Made by a program: the position numbers and the translations under genes. The notes under the pieces are model-generated. The model had not been told where the DNA came from. It was given only the letters and a program-made list of their open reading frames with translations, and did not search any database. Shown here in pieces: positions 22,074-33,885 of a stretch of 64,000 nucleotides of DNA; positions within the stretch are counted from its first letter, which is position 1; each line of letters begins with the position of its first letter. Origin of the DNA: Irpex lacteus. Lineage: Eukaryota; Basidiomycota; Agaricomycetes; Polyporales; Irpicaceae. The DNA is taken from positions 407,981-471,980 of the forward strand of contig MQVO02000025.1 of NCBI GenBank assembly GCA_001986395.2, in the 5' to 3' direction.

Positions 22074-22695
22074 ATGTCTTCAAACAACCTTGACAACTTT
22101 GACAGCGACTTCGAGCGCAACACTGCGTCGGTGCTTGCTGCTCAGCCACCTCCCGCTCACCATACCCACCATTCTTCCGATGCCATTCGCCCCGCCGCCG
22201 ATTACTCTGCGCAAATCACGAACGACTCAGAGGTCTGGAAGGGCAACAATAAACGCCAATTCGGTGCTGGTACGGATGACAGAGCGGTCATGGCAGGTGG
22301 ACAGCATGCTGGTGACTCTGCTCGTCCAAGCGATGATAACCAGAATGCGTTCACCGAGGACAGACCCATGAACGTGCAGCCCACTGGTGCCGGTAAGCTA
22401 GTTCTTTTGACCTTACCTTGCGTCCTGTCTGACACTGTTTACTTTGCAGGTGGCGTCGCTGTCGATGGTCGTGACGATTTGCCTGAAGGCAAGGCTAAGG
22501 CCACTGACAAGATTATCGGCAAGACGCAAAAAGTACGTGTATTTTGATAACTCGAGACGTGTGATTGACTGATGACATTGTCTACAGCTTGCCGGTAAGA
22601 TGATGCACAAGCCCGAGATGCATGAGAAGGGAGAGCTCCGAGAGGCAGGTGGCGAGGAAGCTGCTGCCGGTCGAGCTCGTGCTCCACACGACTAA
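22074..22695 (+). CDS. Small conserved basidiomycete protein
   Basis: Three exons (22074-22392, 22450-22532, 22588-22695) sum to 510 nt, 169 aa. It starts MSSNNLDNFDSDFERN. The first two thirds are disordered and rich in Asp, Asn and His. The C-terminal part reads DLPEGKAKATDKIIGKTQK, HKPEMHEKGELREAGGEEAA and ends GRARAPHD. This K-I-I-G-K-T-Q-K...PEMHEKGELREAGG pattern belongs to a small protein widespread in mushroom fungi and vaguely resembles CsbD/stress-type helical proteins. I know of no assigned activity. A TATA box and a short 5' leader support the start. The model is firm; the function is not. Confidence 0.85.
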
Positions 22696-23331
22696 GGCAT
22701 GGCCCAGACATCACGGAAGAGTAAATGAACCACCTGTATTATATCGCAACATGGCATCCGGGAGTGTTGTATCTTGTACCATAGTGATAGTATAATTACT
22801 ATTCCCCCTGATTTGGTCCGTCGGACGAGTCCGAGTCTGTGATATCACATTCGCTAGCGTCGAATGACACACTGTACTATAGTCCCCGCTCGAGCTTCAA
22901 CTTCATCGAGTTCACCCTTGGTATGCCTGGAATTCTATTGCGTTCTCGCTGTGTTCTGAGCAGTATTGCGTGTACATATGCATGTAAAACAGAAGCCGTA
23001 CGCCAGGTGTGCTGTGCCCCATTTGACAAGTGTTTGACATCGCTGAGGATAAGCGCTCGGGAGTGGTTTGAGGTCCATATCTTCGTCACGGTTCCTCCCA
23101 GATCCCAGCGACCCGTTGAGTTACTCTCGCCGTGAAGACGTGATAATGTGAGCTGCAAAACCACATACAGTACGTAGTATGTTTCATTGCTTGAAAGACA
23201 TGCTCCAGCACACAGCATGTCCAAAATCCGAAGTCACTGACGGTGACGGTGACGGTAAGTACTAGTACTTATTCGAATTCATATCACGATCCATCACTTG
23301 CTTATTACTTTGCAGTGACTGAGAACTAAAC

Positions 23332-23374
23332 GGGTATCGCAAACTCAACGTTAAACGTTGGGTTTGCGATGCCC
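23332..23374. repeat. 43-nt near-perfect palindrome
   Basis: Left arm GGGTATCGCAAACTCAACG and right arm CGTTGGGTTTGCGATGCCC face each other with almost no loop. The only two mismatches are T opposite G, so the RNA form would pair fully. Confidence 0.8.
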
Positions 23375-23627
23375 TCCGCAGGAAATAAGTACCAATCCTG
23401 TCATGGCCGGCATGACCTTACTGGATCCTGTCACAGTCGTCGTTTCTAGAAGAGAGCTCAAACATCCACTCGACGACCCCACGCCTTTCATCCTTACAAC
23501 CACCACAGTGTCTACGCTACCTCCTTGCGCCATCCCCTTCTCCTCAAAATACCCTCACCTTGCTCGGCATGGAGCGACTGTCATACGTTACATTACGAAG
23601 TGCTGTTGAAGAATGGGAGCCATACTA

Positions 23628-23689
23628 ATAAGTAGGTCACCACGGCTAAATTATGTGGCCATTTGGGCCACTATCCAGAACCTACTTAT
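23628..23689. repeat. 62-nt nested hairpin
   Basis: Outer arms ATAAGTAGGT / ACCTACTTAT (10 bp) enclose an inner GTGGCC / GGCCAC stem with a 5-nt loop (23655-23671). Confidence 0.75.
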
Positions 23690-23948
23690 GCGTCTGTATG
23701 AAATTCATGAGATCAGCTGCACTGTCAACAAAGCGTCAGTGAACGTCGCGTAGTTTGCCGGGAATGATGGAAACCAATAAAGTATCAGCTTTGAAAGTCC
23801 GCCCACTAAACAAGCGGTGGACCATCGAGTTCACCGTCTTCGACTCCTACTTCCACGTAGCAGACCACCAGCAAACAATTCCGTCGTAGTAAGTCCCTGT
23901 AGCTCAGCGTCGCTGGACTGCCGCTGACGATTTGCGACAGACTTAGAT

Positions 23949-26559
23949 ATGTCAGACAGACCACTTAACGGTGTGGATACGGCTACGTTCGGAAGACTTG
24001 GTGAGTGGGAAAGCACTTTGCGTCCTATTGTAGCTAACATGGGTGACGGCATCCAACCTACAGCGGAGCGGCCTGCCATTAGTACAAAGTCTAAGGTTTC
24101 CTACGAACAATCAAGATCTCACAGAATGTGCAGTAGTGCAACGACGGCAGCAACAAAAGTGAGGTATAGTGCACGAAGCATGGGGAGGTTGGCGCTGTTG
24201 AAGGATATGCCTATGGATATCTTCACTGAGGTGAGCAAGTTGTAGTACTTACCCTTCCGTAATTGGAATCCGAGTATACTCTATGACAGATTATTAAACA
24301 TCTACATCCGAAGGACATGCTTAATCTCGCTCGCGTATCCAAACATCTACGGAAGATATTGTTACACAAGTCTTCGAAGAGCGCGTGGGCAGCAGCACGA
24401 GAGAATGCTATGAGCCCTCCGGACCCACCCCCTTATCTGAGCGAGCCGAAGTATGCGGCGCTTTTATTTGTATATGGCTGTGAGGTATTGTGCCTTGGTA
24501 AATTACCCTCGTGTTAACTGGAGACCTGATATCCTTTTACCATTAGGCCTGCGGCATCTGTCATGCCAAGAAGGCGAACTTCGCCATGGCTGTTCGATTC
24601 TGCTCAGCATGCTGGAACACAAAGTAGGCTCAGGCATCGATACGCTGATACTCAGGCTGATATATACTGACGCACGATTATAGTGTTTTAACCCGACATA
24701 CGCTCGTCAAGAAGTACGAGAAGATGGCACCCATAGCGGACGTTTTGTTCACCCTGCTGCCCTACCATAGTGGTATGCTCAGCTGTTTTCCATGGTACCT
24801 TACCTGCCTGCTTATCATCTACTATGTAAAGCCAGAAATTCTCGGACTCCAGGTGGAAAGAAATATTGGTACTATGACGTCGAGGCTCGGGCGGTTGCAG
24901 ATCGTTACCTCGCTCTGTCGGGCAATGAGAGGGAAACATATGTCCAGGATAGGCAGGCCTACGTTGGAGCTATGATAAAGGTAAACAATAATGGTTTTTG
25001 TTCAAGTGCAATGCAACTCATCGTGCTGTAGCATGATGATGCTGTCCGCGGATGGCAACGCTGGGCAAATTGTGCGAAGAATCAAAATAACGTTGCCATC
25101 GAGGAAGCCCGCCAAAAGGCGTAAGTTGTAAGGCTCGACATTGCATTCACTGTTCTTAATGACGCCCGGTTATTTTGTACAGAATATTCAGAAAGCTCGA
25201 GGAGCTTGGATATCATAAATCCGAGTTTCCTCGGACCGGTATTTCGGATTGGTATTCGCTGACCATACAGCCGCGAGAATTGACCCCCAGAAGTAAGTCG
25301 GCCAGAATAATAGGAATGTTTATATACTTCATGCTTTTTTTTCTATCCAGTTTGGAACCAGATACGTCCGAAGCTCGAAGAATGCATCAAACAAGAGGCT
25401 CAAAGGCGGAAGCAAGTAGAATACCAGGCTCGCGTGTAAGAACGGTCAAATGAGTTGGAGTCCTTGTATCGCGATTACGTCAACGAACTCCCGGAGTTCC
25501 GCGACAACCTGCTTCCGACTGTCGACGACCTCCAACAGGCAATGGCCGTGCGCCGTATGATAAGAGAAGAGCATGCCCAGCTACCCGTGACATTAGAAAG
25601 GTTCAATGCAGTTGTGCTAGCTGCGGTTCAAAAGCACGCAGACGACATGACTACGCTGCTGAAGCGATGGATCCAGTCTGCGCTTGGTAACGATGTACCA
25701 GATGAAGGTTACCCGGGCCTTTACTCTTCTGCAGCCTTGTTTGGATGTCTTTACTCAAATTACATGCCTGAATTGCGAGAACGGCGGCTGTATAGTTATC
25801 CGGAGCTGCCAGTGGTGAAACATGTGCAGGAAGCTCACGCGCTCCTTCCACACCAGAAAATCCAAAAGTATCGTAGGGATGAACATGTTCGCGTTGCTCA
25901 CCAAGTACTTAGGGGTGTCGGGTTATCGGAAGCCACACTCCACGAAGATGTTCCCAGGAATCTGGTCTATCTGTGCGGAAAGCCAGGGTTCACGCAGCCA
26001 GCATCGTTCCCAACGCTTGTAAGACGAACTATACAGTAGTCTCTTGTATACTCTTACTGACACGTTTCAGATTCAGCATATCGAGGAGGGATGTAACTGG
26101 CAGTCGAAGTTGATTGGCAAGCCCTCCGCTGAGTATGTGTGTCTTCTCATGCATAGTCTGCGTATATTAACCTATGATCCCATTGATAGGCAGAAGCCCG
26201 TAGAGTACATTGTTCATAACCTAAAACGTACTCCGTCTTTCTTGGCCGTTATCGGGAACGGCCTCACTTTTGTCGCGCCCACCATCAACGTTCCAAGAGG
26301 CTTCCAACTTTCACCTGAAGGCGCGGTCTGGTGCAGGCTTTGCCCAAGCGAGCCTGAGGCATGGGAAGTATATGTTGACGTCGAGAAATTTGTGTGGCAC
26401 GTGAGGATCAGGTAAGCGTACTAGTACACTGGCATTAAGTCACGTATTGTGTTCAACAACAGACATGCATTCAAATCATTATCTAGACACCATGTTGAGC
26501 CTACGACGGGACACTACGTAAGTCTTAACGACCCGCACCCTTGGGGCCCCTTGGATTAG
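23949..26559 (+). CDS. F-box protein of agaricomycete type, with an internal stop codon
   Basis: Exons: 23949-24230, 24290-24484, 24547-24623, 24684-24772, 24832-24980, 25032-25120, 25183-25292, 25351-26018, 26071-26132, 26190-26411, 26463-26559. The F-box is split by an intron: LLKDMPMDIFTE then IIKHLHPKDMLNLARVSKHL. It is followed by a Cys pair motif (ACGICHAKKANF and RFCSACW), a long helical middle (NELPEFRDNLLPTVDDLQQA) and a C-terminal HVRIRHAFKSLSRHHVEP. This architecture is common in mushroom genomes and is presumed to act in SCF ubiquitin ligases. Phases agree across all junctions, but TAA at 25437-25439 interrupts the frame between QARV and ERSNELESL. So the allele is either a recent pseudogene or carries a base error. 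Confidence 0.75.
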
Positions 26560-27153
26560 TCGATGTGGGCACTGAGTAACAAGCACAATATTTGAGGAGA
26601 GGATTATGCTAGCCGGTAGATTGAAGTATATTACCGTCCGACAATGCACATGTAAATGCCGGTGGTATCGAAGATTGGACGTGGCTTTCCACACAGACAA
26701 ATGGCTAGTCAAACCTCTACCCGAGTTCTGTAGGCGTACCATTTTATGTTCTTATATGACTTGTGTATTTCAGTGAGGAACATATGCCAGCGGCGTTGAA
26801 TGTGTGCTATCTGTCCTCGCTGGGATGTACGGTTGTAACGCAGTTGTAAGTCCTTGTAGTCAATCAAAGTTTATAGTGTAATCACGAAGGAGGTCTGATC
26901 TATAGAACTGCGCAGAGCGCGAAGAATATGCATGGACATTACAGGAAAAGAGCCGGTGAACTAGACATTACCATGCCAAGAAAGGCGACAGATTGTGGGA
27001 TACCTGTAAGGGGCCCCAGCTCGAAGTGACAAGGCTTGAAATTTTAGTCCCGACGCTTGAACACCAATGGAACACTGATTGGCCTATAGCGTCCCCAGTG
27101 CAACGTGGTTAGCACTGAAAGTCACACCTTTAGTCAAAGCAGAAAGAGGAAAC
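26560..27153. other. Convergent intergenic region, no gene seen
   Basis: Only short open frames between the F-box gene (+) and the P450 (-). Confidence 0.45.
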
Positions 27154-29827
27154 TCACGTCAGGGTGTTTCCATACTTGCACTGTAACACCCTCTCCCTCC
27201 TGGCCCTCAACGTCTCGGACTTCACTAAACCCTATAAAGCATAGCCAGCATCATAATCAACAAACTCTCTGAATAAAGAGTGAACAGCTTGGCGAAACTT
27301 ACAGGAGGGTAGAGCACGTCAGGCGGGAGCTCAACCTTGTACTTGGAGATAGTCTTGGCGATGGCTGCAGCCAGTTCGAGCTCAACAAAGCTGGAAGGAG
27401 AAATGAGTATCGCAAGAGACATACGGGAGGGCGCGAAGGAGATATTTCCAGAATCAGAGTCAAGACGCACCGTTTCCCGATACACGCCCTCGCACCCAAG
27501 CTGAACGGCTGGAACGCGTCACGATTCCAGTCTCCCTTGAAGAACCTCTCCGGTTTGAACTCATGCGGGTCATCCCAGTACCGCGCTGTCGGAGAGAGCA
27601 GTCAGCGATGTACTACGTGGACAGGTGGACGTCGAAGGTAAATATGCAGGGATTTGAGAATACAGAAGTTCCAGTTGAACCAGAGACCGAAAAGAAAACA
27701 ACTGTAGACACTAGAGTCGGACTTACGGTTATAATGCAGTGCAGTAACGTTAACCGCCACTTTCGTCCCCTTGGGAATGGGCAAAACGACGTTCTCGCCC
27801 GTAAGGTGATTTGTCGTTGTCAAAGAAGTGTCTTCGCCTGCACAACGAAGGGCCAAGATGACCTTGAAGATAGGGATAAATTAGCGCCACCTCCTTGCTA
27901 TAAAATACGGAAAAGAGAGAGTATACATACGGGTGCATACATTCTCAATGCTTCATTGACAACCCTGTGAAAGTCAAGCGTCGACACGTGGCACATAAAG
28001 CTGGAGGGGAGGAAAGAGGGGAGAGAATATGACTTACGCAGTACACCTAGTGAGTTTGTCCATATCGTAGTATGTCTACCAAAGTAAATTGGAGTGACAT
28101 TAGTATAATCGATGCATTCCGCAAACAGAAGGGGAAATGCCTACCGGATCTCTACCACCTTCCAGCACTTCCTTCAACTGTTCAAAGACAATCTCTTGCT
28201 CGTCTTGGTAGATGGCGAGGAGGCCAAACACAAACGCCATGGTATGGGCCGTGCTCTACGCCGCCAAAGGTCATAAATCTGTCAGTCACATTACATGAGA
28301 TGGACGGGAAGAAGAGATGCTTACTTCTTGTCCTGCAACATGACAACAAAACATATGCGTTATCAGTCATCGTCTCAAAGATGAATCCGAGTGAAACCTC
28401 ACCTGCGAAGAGGAATAGGAAGATGTTTCCGAACAGCTCGCTCTTGCTCAGCTGGCCCTTCCCAGCTTGGCCGAAGTCGCTCGCCTTGAGAAGATTGCTG
28501 AAGAGATCTCTCCTCTCCTGCTGCTCATCCTCAGAAGGGTTCACACGCGCGTTGATCATATCTGTCATATGCGACTGTAAAATGATGACGAACAAGAAAA
28601 TCAGCGAAAGGCAAATATTAAACGAGAAGGGCGAGAAATGCGCACCTCGAACTCATCAAAACCTCTTCTCATCTCTCTCACCCTCTTCAGGGGCCCAGGC
28701 GTCATGTCACTTACGTAGAGCCAGCGGGGGAGGAGGGCACGGAACATAAGAGAGTTTGTTACATGTGAGAGAGACTCCTGCATGGGAAGGGGTCAGCATC
28801 GGCCCACAAGATTGTCAATTTTGAAAGAGTAGGAGATAAATCGCGGAGATGGATGAGAACACAAACCTTGAACCCCATTCTCGCCCTCACGGCTGTCTCA
28901 TTTGTTCTCTTAGGAGAGGTATCTGCGTCGTCGTGCGAGTCAGACTTCCATGACACAGGCCGTCCAAAGCCTGCTTTTCCGATGACGTAGAGTGCGACCT
29001 ATGAAGAATGATAAGAAGAGGATTAAGAAAGAAAACGGGAGCCCAGAAGTTTACCGCGTGTGTAATGTTGACCATATGTGGCACATTTATCTCCTTGGTT
29101 TCGGTGCCCCAGACATCCGCGAAAAGGTCTTTCATAACGAGCACTGTTTCCTCAAAGACAAGACGATTGTTGGGCTATACAAACAGAATATGATTGGTGC
29201 TCAGCACAGCCAGCTCGGTTCAAATGGAGACGCCGGCAACACCTACCTCACTGAAACTAGGGGCACACACCCGACGGTGCCGTTTCCACTCTTCACCCTC
29301 GCTGCTTACAATATTCCCACCAAACACATCCAAGAACTGCAAGAATTCGATCGGTTTGACAAACCGAGGGCGGCTGGTCAGGACCTCTCGTGCGTTCTCT
29401 GCGTCGGCGACCCAGACGACTGTGTCTGGAGTGGGGAGAGCAGATACCTGGAAAGTTCGAATACGCGTTAATGCCATATGCATTACATGAAGCCACCACG
29501 GCAAAGCTGAACGACAGTACATACGGCTGTGATCACATCCACTCCGAACCTACGATACGGTTCGTATTTCTCCAGCCACGGCCAAAAGCCGCCGAGGACG
29601 AGGCCCTTATGCCGTTTTTGGAGGACGATGCCAATAGCGCCATTGCTATGGCCGAGATGACGATAGCCTGGGTGGTTTCTACAATCTTGGTGTGAGCATA
29701 GTAATCATAGAAAAAATAGAGCGAAGTGAACGAACCTGACGTTGAGAACTGCCTTGCGGAAGTTAACGATCGTACGGAGGATGAAGAAGACGGCGAGGAC
29801 TGCCGTAGCTAGAATGATTGTCCCCAT
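27154..29827 (-). CDS. Cytochrome P450 monooxygenase, 15 exons
   Basis: Membrane-anchored heme-thiolate oxygenase. Exons in transcript order: 29736-29827, 29525-29678, 29247-29447, 29055-29174, 28867-28998, 28646-28777, 28403-28574, 28325-28332, 28145-28255, 28038-28075, 27931-27964, 27727-27862, 27471-27585, 27303-27390, 27154-27231. They total 1611 nt (536 aa) in one frame. Landmarks: N-terminal anchor MGTIILATAVLAVFFIL, helix C WKRHRRVCAP, I-helix FAGQESTAHT, K-helix NEALRM (ExxR), PERF motif FKPERF, heme loop FSLGARACIGKR. The I-helix is built across an 8-nt exon (28325-28332). Substrate cannot be predicted; related enzymes act in detoxification or specialised metabolism. Confidence 0.95.
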
Positions 29828-31707
29828 AATGATCTTCCGCTACTTCAGTGAATGTGTGCGGGGGTGAAGGGAGTCCAAGGGAGCCCTAGCAAGCTGAAGA
29901 ATGTGGTTGAGGCGATGATCCTTTGAGGCGAACTCTATACCCTCCTCCCTGACCACGTCAGGCAAATGTTGCCAATGGTGGTACGATCTCTCCTTGCACC
30001 TCTCACCATAGTTTTCCGGTTTCAGAGACAAAAACAGGCGATAGGGCATCAATTCCTGCAAGAGGACTGCATACTGCACGTTGTTAGTTGCGACCCTCGG
30101 AGTTGCGAATGCCGCGTCGGCGTCATTCATAAATTGCGACTGTTATCTCTTGGAAACGTAACGAAACACACGAGTACCAACAGTTCGAAGGTCAAACTGT
30201 TGCTCGAATCGAGATACTGTAGTGGTAACCTACCCCCGCACGAATGCAGCAGATGTAGCTCCGATAAAGCGCCGTCGAACACCATGCAGACCGGCTCCGT
30301 TGATGCAGACCAGACGTCTACAGAACATCGAATATACGGGTGTTGGTCCAGAGCATGATACCAGGCGAACAGAAGTCTAGTAAGGCGAGTTTTTGAGTTA
30401 CCTCCATCAAGAGGAAGGAGCGATCATACTCGAGTTTCTCGCCTCAGAGTTCATGTGCTCATTCCTGTATCCAGTACCAGTAGTAGCAGAGCGACCTGAA
30501 GGATTTCTAGACGCTCTTGAACAGTGGTTCTGGTAGAAGACTTGCAGAAACTCACAGATAGCGGACGCGCTATATTGCATCAAGGGTCATCGCACTTCAT
30601 ACTTGAAGTCCAGGATATGAAGTGGCGGCGGTGATGATGGACGAAAGTGAGATGATGAGGCGCCGGCGTCTGCTCCGGCTGCCAAACAACGCTCGTAGTT
30701 CGCAAACAAACCGTGGGAGTTAACGTTCAGGGCAGGCGGAGTCGTTCTGTTCCTTTGCCACCGTGTACAAAACAGTGCCAATCTACTCCTATGATATTGT
30801 TGAGAGTCTGTCCTTGCTGATTTTGGATTTGGAATATTTGAAGGCCCGGGGCAGGGCAGCATCCGAGTCATCCGTGTACAAGTACGTGTTGCGTCCGAGT
30901 CAGTTCACTACCCGGTTGTGTTCATACTCGAACTTGAAATTTAGATAAGCTACTCGGAACCTCAACATGCTGTTGCTCTACTCCTTTCAAAACAATACAC
31001 GCCTCCTATCATTACAGTGAGAAGACCCTATCAGAATGTCCTTGCATCTAGTTATGACGCGCGTTCTTCCCACTTCAAGTTGCACTCGGATTCATGATTC
31101 AATTCCATTCCAGCCTGCTAAGTCCGCTGATCACTCATTGTTGATTGGCGGAAGTCCTACGTCCCTGAGTCCACCCACCGGCCACATCGGACTCACTCGC
31201 CCCTAATTCGACGCCGATGGCGTTCATTGCTGTAAGGTTCGGCAGATATCCTCCTCGGTACCGGTGCACCTTCCTGCGTCCAAGTTGTAGTAGAAGCACA
31301 GATCTTATGCTCGGCTTCTCAACAGTATCTCGAGTTCAGCTCTGGATTCAAGGGCTATTAGTCACGAGATGGCTTGAGGCATTGCACATTGCTAGTGGGC
31401 TTAGAAAGGTGTTGACGGAGACGCAATTGCATAGTAGTAGTACAACAATCAGACTATATAGATGAGAAATAAGGGGAAAGGATGGTCTGTAGCCTTAAGA
31501 CTGGTATACAAGAGATCTATCGAGGTTGAAGTGAGACAACGAATAAGATCTTCAAACCTGAAACAACGCGCGATACACTGTACATCGTATTACTGGCAAC
31601 TTGAAACTATCTGTGCTTGAGGTTTCTGCATTACAAACATCGCCATTGGCGTGAACAACTAGAGGAAGATTAGATTTAGTTTTGCACTCATGAGCACAAC
31701 AAAGAGA
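29828..31707. other. Long intergenic region, no gene seen
   Basis: About 1.9 kb with only short, unsupported open frames on both strands. It would hold the P450 promoter and the 3' UTR of the methyltransferase. Confidence 0.45.
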
Positions 31708-33885
31708 CTATCGCACCTTCCGTCGGCCGGCTTCAACTATAACGACTGCCGCTTCCCTCGACACACCGAACATATCATACCACTCCTGTTCTTCCTCATT
31801 CTGAAAGCCTGTCGACTGCGGCCAAGACGTCCAGGCCCTCGTTGTGCCTACTATCATCCTAGAATCCATCAAAGCGCGTTCCAGCGGTTCGTACCAAGCG
31901 ATCCTTCCCTGCCTCTGCGCGAGATCTTCAAACTCCTCTAAGTAAAGCCCTGCCATGCGTATAGCATAGGAAGCAGACGTAATAGACCGCTCATGCGGAG
32001 ATCGAGGATAGAGATTGGCGGCGTGTTGAAGGAGAAGTGAGAGGCGGGTGTGGTCAATGTTGCTTGCAGGTGTGAGCGAATTGGTGAAGCACCAATCGAT
32101 TATAGTAGCCTATGAGCGAAAACAGCTGGTTAGGCGGTGAATGACAGAGATGATGGGCGTAAGGACGTACACGTGCGCCAGGTTTGAGAATAGCTTGAAT
32201 CTGTTGGTATATGGAATGAAAGCTCGTGGCGTTCTACAAGACAGTACAAGTGTGAACTAGGGTCTGTTGACGATTGTTGTAGAAATGGGCTTACTCTGAA
32301 TCCTTCGATCGAGTATACACCGTCGAAGCTTTCATCCTCAAAGTAAACTGCTATATCATCGATACGACCTTTGAGCCAAAGCCGTCAGTCTCACAAAGCA
32401 CACTGGATGGACGCGGATTTGAAACCAACCTGATACAAAGCGCACAGTTCGGTTTCCTAAGCCTGCCCTCAGCGCCGCAAGTCTCTCCTCAGCCAGTTGA
32501 ATCTTTCCGTGATCCTCGTCGAAACCAACGACATTAACGTCTGCGTAGTGCACCAACTCAAATACAGCGTCCCCTGTATCACAACCCACAACAAGGACAG
32601 TGTCTCCCGGCTTCACCTTTAACTTCAAACATAGGTAGTGTTCATGTCGGGAAAGGGAAGTTGCGAAGTCGTCTCCAGGGTACAGCCGACAGAAGTGGAA
32701 GTCTCTTCTTTTCGCACTGGAAGCGTCCCTTCCGGAATACTGATAGTTGACGATGTGTTCGAATTGCTGGTAAAGGAATGCGGGCAGAAGAGCGCTGAAG
32801 GAAGCGCGGGCTCGATGTGTTGCATAGTATATGCCGCCAGCGAGCATCTTGGATATATTCGGGTCGCGGGGGATTGGATCTTCGACAAGCTGAAGGAGAT
32901 GTGACGTGTGATCTGCGGAGGGGTACAGTACAACACCCTGTCTGAGCTGAGAGGACACAGTAGTACGTTGAGCGGAAGGACAAAGTCGTACGATTGTTGT
33001 GAAGAGCTTACATATAGGTTCAGTACCGTCTTCCAAGATATACTTCATTCGATATGACAACGCTCTGTCGAATATTCAGCCCGGTCAGAACTGCATATCT
33101 GGAAACGAGTGAGACTCGAACAGACCAACAAGTATCTGAGCGCCATCACCATTATCTGCATGAGATGTCTTGTTATCTCGCGATAAGCCTTGAACTGAGA
33201 GGCTAGATGCTGTATGTACCTATTGTCCTGAAGGACTGTCAACCGATAGTGCAAGGGTAAAGGCTTCATGACGTTGAGTCTGGCCTTCTTTCTGACCCTC
33301 TGCGGTAAGATACCTGTCACTTGTGTTCATGTCAAGACACAGTTTTGATCGACGGAAGCAGCTTCGATCATACTTACCTTCTAGACATCAATTGAGCAAA
33401 AGGCTTGCATGTCCAGAGCGTTATACAGATAGAAATGCTGCATCTACTTGCAGACATACCTCTTCACATTCAATGATGGTCGGAGTCAAGTATCCCAAGG
33501 TGGTAAGAGCGAAATCGAGAGGGTGGCATTGTGGCAAGCGGAACAGCTTACATTGACTTCTCAGAACCCCGCCGGCAAGATGCATCATTGCACAATGTGG
33601 GTCAAATGTTGACGTGAATCGACGTCCCAAATGTAGGTTCGATCCAAAATGAGTGTACTGTAGGCTTTTTAGCAGTTGTATGAAGGGGCAGTGGACAGGA
33701 GCAGGCAATGCTTACCTAGGGTACCTATCAGCATCTTAGATGCTAGATGGCGTGGAGTACATGCTCTAAGACCACTAAAGTTGACCGAGTGACATGTAGG
33801 GATTGCAGGGGCTGAGGGCGAAAGACAATGCGAATTTCGACTCTTCAGCAATCAGAGTACATACGAAGATAGCGAGGCTGGCCAT
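31708..33885 (-). CDS. SAM-dependent methyltransferase, sterol/CFA-synthase type
   Basis: The catalytic part is clear: HFCRLYPGDDFATSLSRHEH, then LKVKPGDTVLVVGCDTGDAV (SAM-binding motif I, V-V-G-C-D-T-G in place of D-x-G-C-G-x-G), VNVVGFDEDHGKIQLAEERL (motif for the SAM ribose), and DGVYSIEGFR with ATIIDWCFTNSLTP downstream. The C-terminus ends EAAVVIVEAGRRKVR at 31708. Erg6-like and cyclopropane-fatty-acid-type enzymes share this layout and methylate lipids or sterols. Upstream pieces include YTHFGSNLHLGRRFTSTFDP and MKYILEDGTEPI. The first exon (MASLAIF, 33885-33865) is a guess, and I could not connect the N-terminal exons in one frame, so the 5' model is open. Lies among P450 genes. Confidence 0.7.

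Larger units (their letters stand above)
22696..23948. other. Intergenic region holding two hairpin-forming sequences
   Basis: About 1.25 kb without a convincing gene. It contains the two palindromic sequences listed separately and a short GGTGAC/GGTGACGG triplication near 23236-23252. Confidence 0.5.

Noticed and set aside
25434..25454. 21-nt GT...AG segment as an intron removing the stop codon
   Set aside because: Far below the size of functional fungal introns and lacks a branch-point region; the residues flanking the stop look like normal coding sequence.
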